The notes: a model not told the origin generated them from the sequence alone. Shown: positions 17,011-25,935, numbered from the stretch's first letter. The stretch: 64,000 nucleotides of DNA from Sphaerotilus sulfidivorans (GCF_013426975.1 NZ_JACCPY010000013.1:37047-101046); one strand, 5' to 3'. Translations and numbers: made by a program.

Positions 17011-19269
17011 TCAGGGTGCGGGCAGCGCGGCCAGCGGCACCGGCGGCAGGCCGGCGTCGAGGCGGTCGACCATGCGGCGCACCAGCGCGGCGAAATCGCG
17101 CGCCAGTCCGGCGGGGTCATGCAGCGGATCGGCCTGCAGGCGCTGGTGCAGCTGCTCGCGCAGCGCCGCCCGCCGGGCGGCATCGCGGCCCAGGCGCACC
17201 GCCTCGATGTGCAGCCGCTCCGGCCCGTCGCAGACCAGCTCGGGCAGGCCGACCGCCTGCAGCAGCGCCCCCGCCCGGCGCGAGCCGGGGCTGCGTCCGC
17301 GCCGGCTCAGCACCGGCACGCCCTGCTGCAGGGCCTCGAGGCAGCGCCGTTCGCCGCTGTCGGGAAAGGTGTCGAGCACCAGATCGGCCAGCGGCAGCCG
17401 GGCCGCATGGCGGGCGGGCTCGAGTTCGGCGGCGAAGATCAGCCGGTGCGGGTCGATGCCCAGGCTGGCGGCGGCCTGCTGCAGCCGCGCACGCACCACC
17501 GGGGTGGCGCCGCGCAGCCACAGCACCGCGCCTGCGGTGTCGGCCAGGATGCGGCACCAGGCGGCGAACTGCTCGGGCAGGATCGCGCCGGGCCGGGCAA
17601 AGCAGGCGTAGACCATCGCCGTCCCGGGCAGGCCGCAGTCGGCGCGGCTGGGCCGCTCGCAGGGCTCGGGTACGGCGGCGGGCGGCTCGGACGGCCGATG
17701 GCGCGAGGGCATCTGGGCGATCGCCTCGACCGTGTCGGCGGCCAGCTCGATCGGCGTGCGCTCGCGGTCGCCGACCAGGTAGTCGATGAAGGGCGCGCCG
17801 GTGCTGCCGGCGCCGTCGGCCCAGGCGATCTGCAAGGCGGCAGGGTGATGCGCCAGCGTGGCCAGCCGTCGGGCGTCGGCCCGCGCGTCGAGCACGGCCA
17901 GCAGATCGAGTGCGTCGGCGCTGATCGTCAGCGCCAGGGTGTCCTCGTCGCTGTCGGCACAGTCGTGCCAGCGGCTGTTGCCGGTGCGCTCGCGCAGCTG
18001 CTGCAGTCGCGCATCGTTCCGGGCCGGCGACTCCTCGGGCAGGTCGGCATAGACCGTCAGATCGAACTGCGCCGGGTCGAGCGCCATCAGCATCTCGACG
18101 ATCGGCCAGGGCGAGGGCGCGCCGGCGGGCATCGTGCCCAGCAGCAGGCCCAGGCGCAGCCGGCTGCCGGGCGCCCGTGCGGCGCGGCGCCGTGCCGGGC
18201 TGCGCTCGACGCGCCGACCCAGGTGCGCCTGCACCGCCTGTTCGGCCGCCTGGCGCAGTCGTGCCGGATCGTCGGTGAAGGCGGCGAGCAGCGCCGGATC
18301 GGGGGCGGTCCGGATCTCCGGCCGCGTCGGGGCTGCAGCGGGTGCGGGTGCCGGTGCGGGCTGCAGCGTCTGCTCGAGCCGGCTCAGGTCCTGCGCCAGG
18401 GCTGGCCAGTCGGCCTCGGTGGCGGCGGCGCTGGCCGCCTGCAGCGCGGCGCCGCTGTCGCGGGGATGTTCGGCCAGCCGGGTGCGGTGGCACCAGGCGG
18501 CCTCGGCGGTATCGCCCTGCAGGGTCAGCGCCTGCCCGAGCTGCTGCAGCGCCGCATGGCGGGTCGGCGCGTCGACGCCGGTCCTGGCCAGCGCGGCCGA
18601 GGCTTCGCGTGCCGCTTCCTGGGGGCGCTGCAGCTGCTGCCAGGCCGCAGCCCGCGCCAGATGCCAGTGGGCGGTGCGGGGCTGAGGTGCCGGGTCGAGC
18701 TGATCGAGCAGGTCGAGCGCCTCGGCCGGACGGCCTGCTTCGATCAGCTGGCGTGCCCGGGTCAGGCCGGTGCCGGTGCCGGGGCCGGGGTTGGGGCTTG
18801 CCTCGCGTGTCTTCGACAGCAGCTCCGCGCGGGGTGTGCTGCGGGGCGTCTGCGCTGCCAGCTCGCCGAGCAGCTGCGGCAGGGGTTCATGCCGGTTGAC
18901 CGCGATCTGCGTTGCCGGTGCTGTCCGGCCAGGAGTCGGTCGCTCGTAGATCAGGAGCGTCGGGTCCGGCCGGGTGCGCAGCAGCGCGGCGGCGCGGTCG
19001 AGCGGGGCGGGCGAAGGCGAGGGGGTCGGGACGGAGGCAGCCGGCGCGGCAGGGCGCTGCGGCGACTCCGCACGCCGGGCGGCCGGCTCGGCGGGCAGGC
19101 GCGAGGCCAGGGCGTCGAGCAGGGCCTGCTGCGGCAGGGTGCGGCGCGGCAGCGGTTCGAGCACGGATCCGGGCAGCGTGCCCGGCCGATGGCGTTCGTC
19201 CGGAGCGTGATCCGACGACGGGGTGCGCCGGACGGGCGGCAGCGCGGGCAGGGGACCGAGAGCATCCAT
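17011..19269 (-). CDS. TPR and SPINDLY/GT41-like O-glycosyltransferase
   Basis: The product is 752 aa. Residues 1 to about 190 are Pro/Ala/Arg/Thr-rich and probably disordered. About 200-330 looks like TPR helices (ARQLIEAGRPAEALDLLDQL, WHLARAAAWQQLQRP). From about 385 to the end is a GT41-type domain with AVLWLRGATPV, ADLVLDTFPDSGERRCLEAL, QGVPVLSRRG and AVGLPELV, which match the UDP-sugar-binding half of SPINDLY/OGT enzymes. Bacterial members O-glycosylate proteins such as flagellins or adhesins. The usual YNAHTT motif of the family is here PDSGERR, so the donor or activity may differ. It heads the minus-strand glycosylation block. Confidence 0.85.
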   Translation of the reverse strand: MDALGPLPALPPVRRTPSSDHAPDERHRPGTLPGSVLEPLPRRTLPQQALLDALASRLPAEPAARRAESPQRPAAPAASVPTPSPSPAPLDRAAALLRTRPDPTLLIYERPTPGRTAPATQIAVNRHEPLPQLLGELAAQTPRSTPRAELLSKTREASPNPGPGTGTGLTRARQLIEAGRPAEALDLLDQLDPAPQPRTAHWHLARAAAWQQLQRPQEAAREASAALARTGVDAPTRHAALQQLGQALTLQGDTAEAAWCHRTRLAEHPRDSGAALQAASAAATEADWPALAQDLSRLEQTLQPAPAPAPAAAPTRPEIRTAPDPALLAAFTDDPARLRQAAEQAVQAHLGRRVERSPARRRAARAPGSRLRLGLLLGTMPAGAPSPWPIVEMLMALDPAQFDLTVYADLPEESPARNDARLQQLRERTGNSRWHDCADSDEDTLALTISADALDLLAVLDARADARRLATLAHHPAALQIAWADGAGSTGAPFIDYLVGDRERTPIELAADTVEAIAQMPSRHRPSEPPAAVPEPCERPSRADCGLPGTAMVYACFARPGAILPEQFAAWCRILADTAGAVLWLRGATPVVRARLQQAAASLGIDPHRLIFAAELEPARHAARLPLADLVLDTFPDSGERRCLEALQQGVPVLSRRGRSPGSRRAGALLQAVGLPELVCDGPERLHIEAVRLGRDAARRAALREQLHQRLQADPLHDPAGLARDFAALVRRMVDRLDAGLPPVPLAALPAP

Positions 19270-19314
19270 GGACCGGGCCGCGCGGGCGGCGCGGGATGGG
19301 GGATGCGCTCGAGT

Positions 19315-19680
19315 CTAGGGAGCCCGTCCGTGACGCATCACCGGATAAGGCCGGGCCCGGTCCGCCATCTTGCGCGCGCCGCGCGCCGCCTGCTCCAGCA
19401 GCAGCGCGAAGGTCTCGGCCAGCAGCGCCAGGGCCTGCAGCGGATCGAGCGGGCTTTCCGCGCGGCTGGCGACGAAGGTCAGGCGTGCTGCCTGGCCGGC
19501 CTGCCAGGGCTCGACCACCAGCCGGTCGCCTTCATGCAGCGGCAGCAGCTCGCCCGGCATCAGCACATGGTCGTGCGGGTCGCCGTCGCGGGTGATCCAG
19601 ACCGGTGCATCGGCGGCGGCCAGCCAGCCGTCGCGGCTCACGCGGGCGCGGCAGGCGGTGGCGACATGCTCGATTTCCAT
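19315..19680 (-). CDS. DUF2917 family protein
   Basis: The product is 121 aa if started at ATG 19680, which is preceded by a strong GGGAGGAAGAA ribosome binding site; a further 25 upstream codons are open but less likely. The central VWITRDGDPHDHVLMPGE segment is the hallmark of DUF2917, a small cupin-like beta domain of unknown function. The C-terminal half is Ala/Leu/Arg-rich and helical. It is divergent from a LysR-family gene 122 bp away, an arrangement common in Burkholderiales that suggests control by that regulator. Confidence 0.82.
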   Translation of the reverse strand: MEIEHVATACRARVSRDGWLAAADAPVWITRDGDPHDHVLMPGELLPLHEGDRLVVEPWQAGQAARLTFVASRAESPLDPLQALALLAETFALLLEQAARGARKMADRARPYPVMRHGRAP

Positions 19681-19725
19681 TTCTTCCTCCCAGGTGGCCG
19701 GTCCCTGCATCAGGACCTTCTCGGG

Positions 19726-19731
19726 TTGACA
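19726..19731 (+). promoter_or_regulatory. Candidate -35 (TTGACA) for LysR-family gene
   Basis: A perfect TTGACA lies in the 122-bp region between the DUF2917 gene and the divergent LysR gene. No good -10 hexamer is seen 16-18 bp downstream, so it may work with an activator or be chance. Confidence 0.3.
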
Positions 19732-19802
19732 TTGACGACAGTGTCCTGCTTGCACGGCCGGAGCTGGATGAAATCGGAGGCGTCGATTGATAACATGGCG
19801 TC

Positions 19803-20795
19803 ATGAATCGAATGCCTCGTCGCCCGCTGCCGCTCGACTGCCTGCGCACCTTCGAGGCGGTGGCGCGCCTGCTGAGCTTCAGCGCCGCGGCCGAGGAGCT
19901 CAACCTGACGCAGCCGGCGATCAGCCGTCAGATCAAGGGTCTGGAAGAGGAGCTGGGCGCGCCGCTGTTCACCCGCGCGACTCGCCGCGTCGAGCTGACC
20001 GGAGCCGGCCAGATGCTGCTGCGTGCGGTCGAGCCGGCGCTGGTGCGCATCGATGCCAGCGTGCGCCAGATCCGGCTGAGCCGCAGCCGCGCGATGGTGA
20101 GCGTCACCACCTTTCCGTCCTTCGCCTCGCTGTGGCTGATGCCGCGGCTGCCCGACTTCGAGCGCGATCATCCGCTGGCCGACATCCGCATCGCCGCGAC
20201 CGACCGGATGATCGAGACGGATGACGCCGAACTCGATGTCGCGCTGCGTCACTGCGATGCCAGCAAGGCGCCCGACGGCGCGATCCGGCTGTTCGGCGAG
20301 CTGCTGACGCCGGTGATCGGCGCGCGCCTGGCCGACGCGATCGAGCGCGGCAGCGCGCCGCCGCTGCGCCGCCCCGCCGATCTGGTCGATCACACCCTGC
20401 TCGAGATGGATGACGGCCTGCCGGGCTCGCTGGCGACCTGCTGGCCGGTGTGGCTGTCCGCACAGGGCCTGGGGCAGCTGGCGCCGCGGCGCTGGATCAG
20501 CGTCAACTACACGCATCAGCAGGTGCAGGCGGCGCTGGCGGGCCAGGGCGTGGCGCTGGCGCGGCTGGCGATGGTGCATGACGTGGTCGAGCGGGGCGAT
20601 CTGGTCGAGCCCTTCGGCCAGACCGGGCGGCTGTGGGCCTCGCCCGGCTACTGGCTGGTGCGGCTGGGCGGGCCCGATGCCCGCCAGCGACCCGAGGTGC
20701 AGTCCTTCAGCGACTGGGTGCTGGCACAGGCGGCGCTGACGCGCCAGGCCATCGGCGATGTGGCCGATCCCGAGGCGGAGACGCTGCCCGACTGA
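19803..20795 (+). CDS. LysR-family transcriptional regulator, GcvA-like
   Basis: The product is 330 aa. The N-terminal winged helix-turn-helix (SAAAEELNLTQPAISRQIKG, about residues 32-51) is typical of LysR regulators, and LPLDCLRTFEAVARLLSF is close to the GcvA/AmpR-like branch. The C-terminal part is the ligand-binding domain, with FPSFASLWLMPRLPDF as found in GcvA-like proteins. It is divergent from the DUF2917 gene and upstream of the GST gene. The ligand is unknown. Confidence 0.92.
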   Translation: MNRMPRRPLPLDCLRTFEAVARLLSFSAAAEELNLTQPAISRQIKGLEEELGAPLFTRATRRVELTGAGQMLLRAVEPALVRIDASVRQIRLSRSRAMVSVTTFPSFASLWLMPRLPDFERDHPLADIRIAATDRMIETDDAELDVALRHCDASKAPDGAIRLFGELLTPVIGARLADAIERGSAPPLRRPADLVDHTLLEMDDGLPGSLATCWPVWLSAQGLGQLAPRRWISVNYTHQQVQAALAGQGVALARLAMVHDVVERGDLVEPFGQTGRLWASPGYWLVRLGGPDARQRPEVQSFSDWVLAQAALTRQAIGDVADPEAETLPD

Positions 20796-20905
20796 TGTCG
20801 GGCAGGCATCGCCTCGATGCGCCTTCCTCATGCCACGCCCGGCGCCGCGCCGCTAGCATGGGCGACCCGGGCGCCGCAGGGTGCGCTTCGGACCTGGAGA
20901 TCAAC

Positions 20906-21592
20906 ATGAAGCTCTACATCGGCAACAAGAACTATTCGTCCTGGTCGATGCGCCCGTGGGTGCTGATGAAGCAGTGCGGCATCGACTTCGAGGAAGTGAT
21001 GGTGCGCTTCGACAGCTTCGACGCCGGCTCGGCCTTCAAGACCGCGCTGCAGGGCGTCTCGCCCACCGGCAAGGTGCCGGTGCTGGTCGACGATGACGGC
21101 CTGGCGATCTGGGACACGCTGGCGATCGCCGAATTCCTGGCCGAGCGCCATCCGGAGAAGGCCCTGTGGCCGCGCAATGCCCGCCGGCGCGCGCTGGCCC
21201 GCTCGATGTGTGCCGAGATGCATTCGGGCTTCGGCGCGCTGCGTTCGCACTGTCCGCAGAACATCGAGGCGCATCTGCCGGAGGTCGGTGCGCGCCTGAT
21301 GGCCGAGCGGGCGGATGTGTGCGCCGATCTGGCCCGTCTGATCGCGCTGTGGGAACAGGCGCTGGAGCTGAGCGGCGGCCCCTTCCTGTTCGGCGCCTTC
21401 TCGATTCCGGATGCCTATTTCGCGCCGGTGGCGGGACGCATCCGCACCTATGGCCTGTCGGTCAGCGCGCCGGTGGCGGCCTGGATCGAGCGGCTGTGGG
21501 CCGCGCCCGGCGTGGCCGCCTGGGTGGCCGACGCGCTGGCCGAGCAGGACTTTCTCGACTTCGAGGAGCCCTACCGCAGCGGGCGCGGCTGA
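20906..21592 (+). CDS. Glutathione S-transferase family protein
   Basis: The product is 228 aa from ATG at 20906. The N-terminal thioredoxin-like domain starts KLYIGNKNYSSWSMRPW, with a Ser as likely catalytic residue, and has the cis-Pro segment PTGKVPVLVDD near residue 57 and the glutathione-binding DTLAIAEFL element near residue 72. The C-terminal half is the all-helical domain with a SIPDAYFAPV element. The NKNYSSWSMRPW start is typical of a proteobacterial GST branch of unknown substrate. A TAGCAT -10-like hexamer lies about 50 bp upstream. Confidence 0.92.
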   Translation: MKLYIGNKNYSSWSMRPWVLMKQCGIDFEEVMVRFDSFDAGSAFKTALQGVSPTGKVPVLVDDDGLAIWDTLAIAEFLAERHPEKALWPRNARRRALARSMCAEMHSGFGALRSHCPQNIEAHLPEVGARLMAERADVCADLARLIALWEQALELSGGPFLFGAFSIPDAYFAPVAGRIRTYGLSVSAPVAAWIERLWAAPGVAAWVADALAEQDFLDFEEPYRSGRG

Positions 21593-21601
21593 GGTCGAAG
21601 G

Positions 21602-23029
21602 TCAGGCTGCCATCATCCGGCCGCCGCGCGCCTCGTCGCCGAGGCGGAAGACCTCGACCGCATCGAGCAGCTGGCGCGCCTCCTGGCTCAGGCTGGTGGC
21701 GGCCGCCGCGCTTTCCTCGACCAGCGCGGCGTTCTGCTGCGTCATGCTGTCGAGCTCGTGCACCGCGCCATGCATCATGCCGATGCCGCTGCTCTGCTCG
21801 TCGGATGCGGCGCTGATCTGCTCGATCATCTGGCTGACGCGCTGCACGCTGGCGACGATCTCGTCCATCGTGCGGCCGGCCTGGCTGACCAGTCGGGTGC
21901 CGTCGCCGACCTTGTCGACGCTGCTGCCGATGAGCTGGCGGATCTCGGTGGCCGCGGTGGCGCTGCGCTGCGCCAGGCTGCGCACCTCGCCGGCGACCAC
22001 CGCGAAGCCGCGGCCCTGCTCGCCGGCCCGCGCGGCCTCGACCGCCGCATTCAGCGCCAGGATGTTGGTTTGGAAGGCAATGCCGTTGATGACGCCGATG
22101 ATGTCGGCGATCTTGCGCGAGCTGGCCTCGATCTCCTGCATCGTCGACACCACCTCGGTGACGACCTGGCCCCCGCGCGAGGCGACCTCGGCGGCGGAGC
22201 GCGCCAGCGTGCTGGCCTCGCGTGCGGCGGTTGCGGTGTGCTGCACCGTGCCGGTGAGCTGCTCCATGGAGCTGGCGGTGTTCTGCAGGTGGCTAGCGGT
22301 CTTCTCGGTGCGCATCGACAGGTCGGTGTTGCCGCTGGCGATCTCGCGCGAGGCCGAGTCGACCTGGACCGCGCTGCTGCGCACCTGGCGGATCGACTGC
22401 GCGATGCGCTGCAGGGCCTCGATCAGCCGGGCGGTCGTCGGGTCGCTGGCTGGGGCGCGATGGGCCACCGCCAGATCGATGTGGCCGCTCTGGTCGAGCA
22501 GCATCTCGGTGATCTCGACCAGACGCTCGGCGGTCCGGAAGTCGGCGCGTGCACGCTGTGCCAGCAGGATCAGGATGCCGGTCTCGGCCACCACGAACAG
22601 CGCATGCTCGATCACCGTGCCCAGGCTGGGCTCGGTGAAGCACACCGGTCCCCAGCCCCACTGCTGCATGTAGTTGAAGCTCAGGTGATGCACCGCAATG
22701 GCGGCGGCGCCGACCACGATCGGCAGCCAGTGCCGGTAGACCATCGTGACGGCCAGGAAGGCAAAGACGGCGAAGTGCGCTTCGGTCTGCCCACGTGCCG
22801 CATGGATCAGCAGCGCGACCATCGCCATGCCCAGCGTCGGCAGCGCGACCCGGCTGCCCAGCCGGCCCTGCGAGGCCAGCGCTGTGCCGACGGCCAGCGC
22901 CATCAGCACGCCGCCGATGCCCAGCACCAGCAGCAGCGAGTCATGGATCGTGGCGTAGATCAGGGCTCCGGCCATCACGACGGCGGTCGCGATCAGCATC
23001 GGGCGGTCATTCGGGTGCAGCGTGGGCAT
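21602..23029 (-). CDS. Methyl-accepting chemotaxis protein
   Basis: The product is 475 aa from ATG at 23029. The first 190 residues contain about six hydrophobic segments ([42 protein letters not shown] and others), so the sensor part is a multi-span membrane domain rather than a periplasmic loop. A HAMP-like linker follows, and the cytoplasmic hairpin carries the conserved tip [20 protein letters not shown] with methylation-type Glu/Gln helices. It would signal to CheA. A multi-span sensor suggests sensing of a membrane or redox-related cue; this is inference. Its last codon lies 9 bp from the convergent GST gene. Confidence 0.92.
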   Translation of the reverse strand: MPTLHPNDRPMLIATAVVMAGALIYATIHDSLLLVLGIGGVLMALAVGTALASQGRLGSRVALPTLGMAMVALLIHAARGQTEAHFAVFAFLAVTMVYRHWLPIVVGAAAIAVHHLSFNYMQQWGWGPVCFTEPSLGTVIEHALFVVAETGILILLAQRARADFRTAERLVEITEMLLDQSGHIDLAVAHRAPASDPTTARLIEALQRIAQSIRQVRSSAVQVDSASREIASGNTDLSMRTEKTASHLQNTASSMEQLTGTVQHTATAAREASTLARSAAEVASRGGQVVTEVVSTMQEIEASSRKIADIIGVINGIAFQTNILALNAAVEAARAGEQGRGFAVVAGEVRSLAQRSATAATEIRQLIGSSVDKVGDGTRLVSQAGRTMDEIVASVQRVSQMIEQISAASDEQSSGIGMMHGAVHELDSMTQQNAALVEESAAAATSLSQEARQLLDAVEVFRLGDEARGGRMMAA

Positions 23030-23131
23030 GGACGGACAGGGCAGGTGGGAGGATGCTGCACTGTAGAAAAGACCGCACGCGGCCGATCCCGTCAACAGCA
23101 GCCTGCGCTCCGGTCTTCTGCGTCGACAATG

Positions 23132-23161
23132 AAAAAACCCCTGATGCACGGGCATCAGGGG
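23132..23161 (-). terminator. Rho-independent terminator of the tRNA gene
   Basis: CCCCTGATGC at 23138-23147 pairs perfectly with GCATCAGGGG at 23152-23161 around a 4-nt loop. On the minus strand it is followed directly by TTTTTTC. It lies 10 bp after the tRNA 3' end and before the chemoreceptor start. Confidence 0.92.
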
Positions 23162-23170
23162 CTTCTTGTT

Positions 23171-23247
23171 TGGTGGCGCTTCACGGACTCGAACCGCGGA
23201 CCTGTGGATTATGATTCCATCGCTCTAACCGACTGAGCTAAAGCGCC
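23171..23247 (-). tRNA. tRNA-Met, anticodon CAT (elongator type)
   Basis: A 77-nt cloverleaf read on the minus strand: acceptor GGCGCTT pairs with AAGCGCC, the D-arm is GCTCAGTCGGTTAGAGC, the anticodon loop is ATCATAA, the T-arm is CCGCGGTTCGAGTCCGTG-like, and an encoded CCA closes the gene. The acceptor stem starts with a paired G1-C72, so it is not the initiator. A CAT anticodon could also belong to the tRNA-Ile2 that is modified by TilS; tRNA-Met is the more likely reading. Confidence 0.92.
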
Positions 23248-23258
23248 GACAGACTTGA

Positions 23259-23287
23259 ATTATGACGAGGACTTGCACGTCGCGCAA
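23259..23287 (-). promoter_or_regulatory. Promoter of the tRNA-Met gene
   Basis: On the minus strand, TTGCGC (23282-23287) and CATAAT (23259-23264) are separated by 17 bp and lie 11 bp upstream of the tRNA 5' end. Spacing and position fit a sigma-70 promoter for a stable RNA. Confidence 0.7.
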
Positions 23288-23424
23288 GTGTTTCGGGAGA
23301 ATTTTTTTCATCAGGCAGCCCCGGCTGGCTGACAGGGCCCGTGTCTTGCATGAGGCTGCCCGTCCGGCGACAGCCGGATCGGCCTGATCCCAGACTTCCC
23401 AAGATCTTCATTGTCATCCCCACC

Positions 23425-24072
23425 ATGAGCAGTTCCCTCCATTCCATTCCCGGTCGCACCAAGAAGCTCCCGCCGCTGCGGGTCGGCGTCGGCGGGCCGG
23501 TCGGCTCCGGCAAGACCACGCTGGTCGAGATGCTGTGCAAGACGATGCGCGAGCGCTGGGACCTCGTCGTCGTCACCAACGACATCTACACCAAGGAAGA
23601 CCAGCGCCTGCTGACGGTGGCGGGGGCGCTGGATCCGGAGCGCATCATGGGCGTCGAGACCGGGGGCTGTCCGCACACCGCGATCCGCGAGGACGCCTCG
23701 ATCAACCTCGAGGCGGTGGACCGGATGCTGGAGAAGTTCCCGGATGCCGACATCGTCTTCATCGAGTCCGGTGGCGACAACCTGGCCGCGACCTTCAGCC
23801 CCGAACTGTCGGACCTGACGATCTATGTGATCGATGTGGCCGCAGGCGAGAAAATTCCGCGCAAGGGCGGACCGGGCATCACCAAGAGCGATCTGTTCGT
23901 GATCAACAAGACCGATCTGGCGCCCCATGTTGGAGCGAATCTGGAGATCATGCGCACCGATACGGTGTGCATGCGGCCGACGAAGCCGTTTGTCATGACC
24001 AACCTCAAGACCCGAGAGGGTCTGGCGGAGGTCATCGGCTTCATCGAGCGGAAAGGCCTGCTGGCGCCATGA
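23425..24072 (+). CDS. ureG: Urease accessory GTPase UreG
   Basis: The product is 215 aa from ATG at 23425. It has the SIMIBI-class P-loop [12 protein letters not shown] near residue 24, the TNDIYTKED element near residue 52, the metal-binding [15 protein letters not shown] (CPH) motif near residue 80 and the [11 protein letters not shown]4 motif near residue 160. UreG delivers nickel to urease with UreD, UreF and UreE using GTP. No other urease gene lies within this window: upstream is a tRNA, downstream bfd. Its 3' end overlaps the convergent bfd 3' end by 32 bp. Confidence 0.96.
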   Translation: MSSSLHSIPGRTKKLPPLRVGVGGPVGSGKTTLVEMLCKTMRERWDLVVVTNDIYTKEDQRLLTVAGALDPERIMGVETGGCPHTAIREDASINLEAVDRMLEKFPDADIVFIESGGDNLAATFSPELSDLTIYVIDVAAGEKIPRKGGPGITKSDLFVINKTDLAPHVGANLEIMRTDTVCMRPTKPFVMTNLKTREGLAEVIGFIERKGLLAP

Positions 24073-24271
24073 GCGCCGTCAGCGCGGCGGTGGAGCAGCC
24101 GCCGCGCGCCGTCACGGCGCCGTCGAACACCTCGCGAGCGCAGTCGTGGCAGCGTCCGCACCCGGTCGAGACGCCGGTCTCGTCCTGCAGCAGATCGAAG
24201 CTGAGGGTTCCCGACTGGACCGCGGTGCGGATGTCGCGGTCGGACACACGGTGGCAGAGGCAGATGATCAT
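24041..24271 (-). CDS. bfd: Bacterioferritin-associated ferredoxin
   Basis: The product is 76 aa. The Fer2_BFD pattern of cysteines is visible: CLC near residue 4-6 and CGRCHDC near residues 38-44. Bfd carries a 2Fe-2S cluster and delivers electrons to bacterioferritin to release stored iron. A Fur-box-like palindrome lies 18 bp upstream, so iron-starvation induction is likely. It lies downstream of bfr in the same direction. The C-terminal tail overlaps ureG. Confidence 0.93.
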   Translation of the reverse strand: MIICLCHRVSDRDIRTAVQSGTLSFDLLQDETGVSTGCGRCHDCAREVFDGAVTARGGCSTAALTALMAPAGLSAR

Positions 24272-24288
24272 GCCTCCATGCTACTGAC

Positions 24289-24307
24289 AATGAGAATGTT
24301 TCTCAAT
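24289..24307 (-). promoter_or_regulatory. Fur box upstream of bfd
   Basis: AATGAGAATGTTTCTCAAT contains a perfect TGAGAA-N3-TTCTCA inverted repeat and matches the AATGAGAAT half-site style of Fur operators. It is 18-36 bp upstream of the bfd start codon, overlapping where the promoter must lie. Confidence 0.8.
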
Positions 24308-24316
24308 ATTTGTCGC

Positions 24317-24343
24317 GATACCCCCGCCAAGTCCGGGGGTGTC
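24317..24343 (-). terminator. Hairpin between bfr and bfd
   Basis: GATACCCCC (24317-24325) pairs with GGGGGTGTC (24335-24343) with one G-U pair and a 9-nt loop. It lies about 20 bp past the bfr stop and ahead of the Fur box. No U-run follows, so it may be a weak terminator or an mRNA-stabilising structure that separates bfr from Fur-controlled bfd. Confidence 0.4.
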
Positions 24344-24363
24344 GGCGGCAATCCGTGATCGGA

Positions 24364-24846
24364 TCAGCTGCCGGATCCGGTGCCGGCCTGGGTCTGCAGC
24401 CAGTTCTGCTCGCCCATCTGCTGGATCAGGCCCTGTTCGGTCTCGATGTGGTCGATGTGCTCTTCGGTGTCGTCGAGGATCTCGAGCAGCACGTCGCGCG
24501 ACACATAGTCGCGCACGCTCTCGCAGTGGGCGATGGCTTCCTTCAGCAGCGGGTGCGAGCCCATCTCGATCTTCAGGTCGCACTCCAGCACCTCGGCGGC
24601 GGTCTCGCCGATGTAGAGCTTGCCCAGATCCTGCAGGTTCGGCAGGCCCTCGAGCATCAGGATGCGCTCGATCAGCTTGTCGGCGTGCTTCATCTCCTCG
24701 ATCGACTCCTCGTACTCATGCTTGGCCATCCTGGCCAGGCCCCAGTTCTTCAGCATGCGGGCATGCAGGAAGTACTGGTTGATCGCGGTCAGCTCGTTGC
24801 GCAGCTGGGCGTTGAGATACTCGATGACCTTGGCGTCGCCCTTCAT
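24364..24846 (-). CDS. bfr: Bacterioferritin
   Basis: The product is 160 aa, a 24-mer iron-storage protein. Ferroxidase ligands are present in family positions: Glu18, Glu51, His54, Glu94, Glu127 and His130, and the haem-ligand Met is Met52 in EEMKHADK. The start ATG is preceded by AAGGAGAG. It is followed 92 bp later by bfd, its electron donor. The C-terminal Gly/Ser/Thr tail is slightly longer than in E. coli. Confidence 0.97.
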   Translation of the reverse strand: MKGDAKVIEYLNAQLRNELTAINQYFLHARMLKNWGLARMAKHEYEESIEEMKHADKLIERILMLEGLPNLQDLGKLYIGETAAEVLECDLKIEMGSHPLLKEAIAHCESVRDYVSRDVLLEILDDTEEHIDHIETEQGLIQQMGEQNWLQTQAGTGSGS

Positions 24847-24950
24847 GGCTCTCTCCTTGTTCCAAAGTCGGCGATTCTGGCGACATTCGCCGAGGCTGTC
24901 CCGCGTGAATGAGGGTAGCCCCGCCGGTCTGTTCTGACCGGAAATGAGGA

Positions 24951-25904
24951 TCAGTCCCGATCCTCCGTCTGATCCGCGGCCGGGTCGAGGCGACCGAGCA
25001 GCTCGCGGGCAGCCGTGTGCAGCGCCTGCCGGCAGTCCTCGAGCAGCGGATGCAGGCCGCGCAGCGCCGGCAGCACCAGACCGACATGGAAGGGCACCGA
25101 CACGGTCAGTGCGCGCACATGCAGGTCCGGCCCGGCCCGGTCGAGTGCGCTCAAGGGATTGACGATCGCCACGCCCAGCCCCTGGCGCACCAGCGCGCAG
25201 ACCGCCGCGGCGCTGCCGGTGTCGAGCGCCAGCAGCCGCTGCACGCCCTGCGCGGCGAACAGCGCATCGACCTGCTGCCGGTAGGGATCGGTCGGCGCGA
25301 AGCTGATGAAGGTCTCTCCGGCCAGATCGGCAGGCGCGATGCGCCGTCGCTCCAGCAGGCGGTGGCCGGCGGGCAGCACCACCACCTCGTCGGCGCTCAG
25401 CAGCGGTTCGAGCAGGGTCTGCGCCGGGGCATCGCGGCGCTCGACCAGCCCGAGGTCATGGCGCTGGTCCGACAGCGCCTGCTCGAGCTGCGGCGACTCC
25501 AGCGGCGTGACCGACAGCCCGGCCAGCGGCTGCCGGGCCAGGAAATGGCGGGTCGCCGCCGGCAGCAGTGCCTCGGCCAGCGCGGGCAGGCAGGCCAGCT
25601 CCAGCCGCCCCTCGGCGAAGTCGCGCAGCGACAGCGCACGGGCCTGGATGCGCTCCAGGCCGATGAAGGAGCGCGCCACCTCCTGCTGCAGCGCCAGCGC
25701 GCGCGGTGTCGGTCGCAGCCGCCCGCGCACCCGCTCGAACAGCACCATGCCCAGCACCTGCTCGAGCCGCGCGATGTCGCGGCTGACGGTGGGCTGCGAG
25801 GTGTGCAGGCGCTCGGCCGCGCGGGTCAGATGGCCGGTGCGCATCACGGCGTCGAAGACTTCGATCAGGCGGTGGCTGAGCGGTGCAGGCATGTCGTCCA
25901 GCAT
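24951..25904 (-). CDS. lysR: LysR-type regulator, likely activator of lysA
   Basis: The product is 317 aa. The helix-turn-helix ([20 protein letters not shown], about residues 26-45) is typical of the LysR family, and the rest is the periplasmic-binding-protein-like effector domain. It is divergent from lysA across 123 bp, the classical arrangement of lysR and lysA in E. coli, where LysR activates lysA and responds to diaminopimelate and lysine. The function is assigned from this context. Met5 is an alternative start. Confidence 0.8.
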   Translation of the reverse strand: MLDDMPAPLSHRLIEVFDAVMRTGHLTRAAERLHTSQPTVSRDIARLEQVLGMVLFERVRGRLRPTPRALALQQEVARSFIGLERIQARALSLRDFAEGRLELACLPALAEALLPAATRHFLARQPLAGLSVTPLESPQLEQALSDQRHDLGLVERRDAPAQTLLEPLLSADEVVVLPAGHRLLERRRIAPADLAGETFISFAPTDPYRQQVDALFAAQGVQRLLALDTGSAAAVCALVRQGLGVAIVNPLSALDRAGPDLHVRALTVSVPFHVGLVLPALRGLHPLLEDCRQALHTAARELLGRLDPAADQTEDRD

Positions 25905-25918
25905 AGCGTCGTGGCCGC

Positions 25919-25935
25919 TTCATATCCGAAGTGAA
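25919..25935. promoter_or_regulatory. Candidate LysR-type operator between lysR and lysA
   Basis: TTCATATCCGAAGTGAA contains an inverted repeat TTCA-N9-TGAA and fits the T-N11-A pattern of LysR operators. It lies about 15 bp upstream of the lysR start and about 93 bp upstream of lysA, a position suited to control of both. Confidence 0.45.

Noticed and set aside
15964..19806. A 1280-codon plus-strand frame over the glycosyltransferase block
   Set aside because: It is antisense to three well-supported genes, is His/Gln/Arg-rich with no domain, and has no ribosome binding site.
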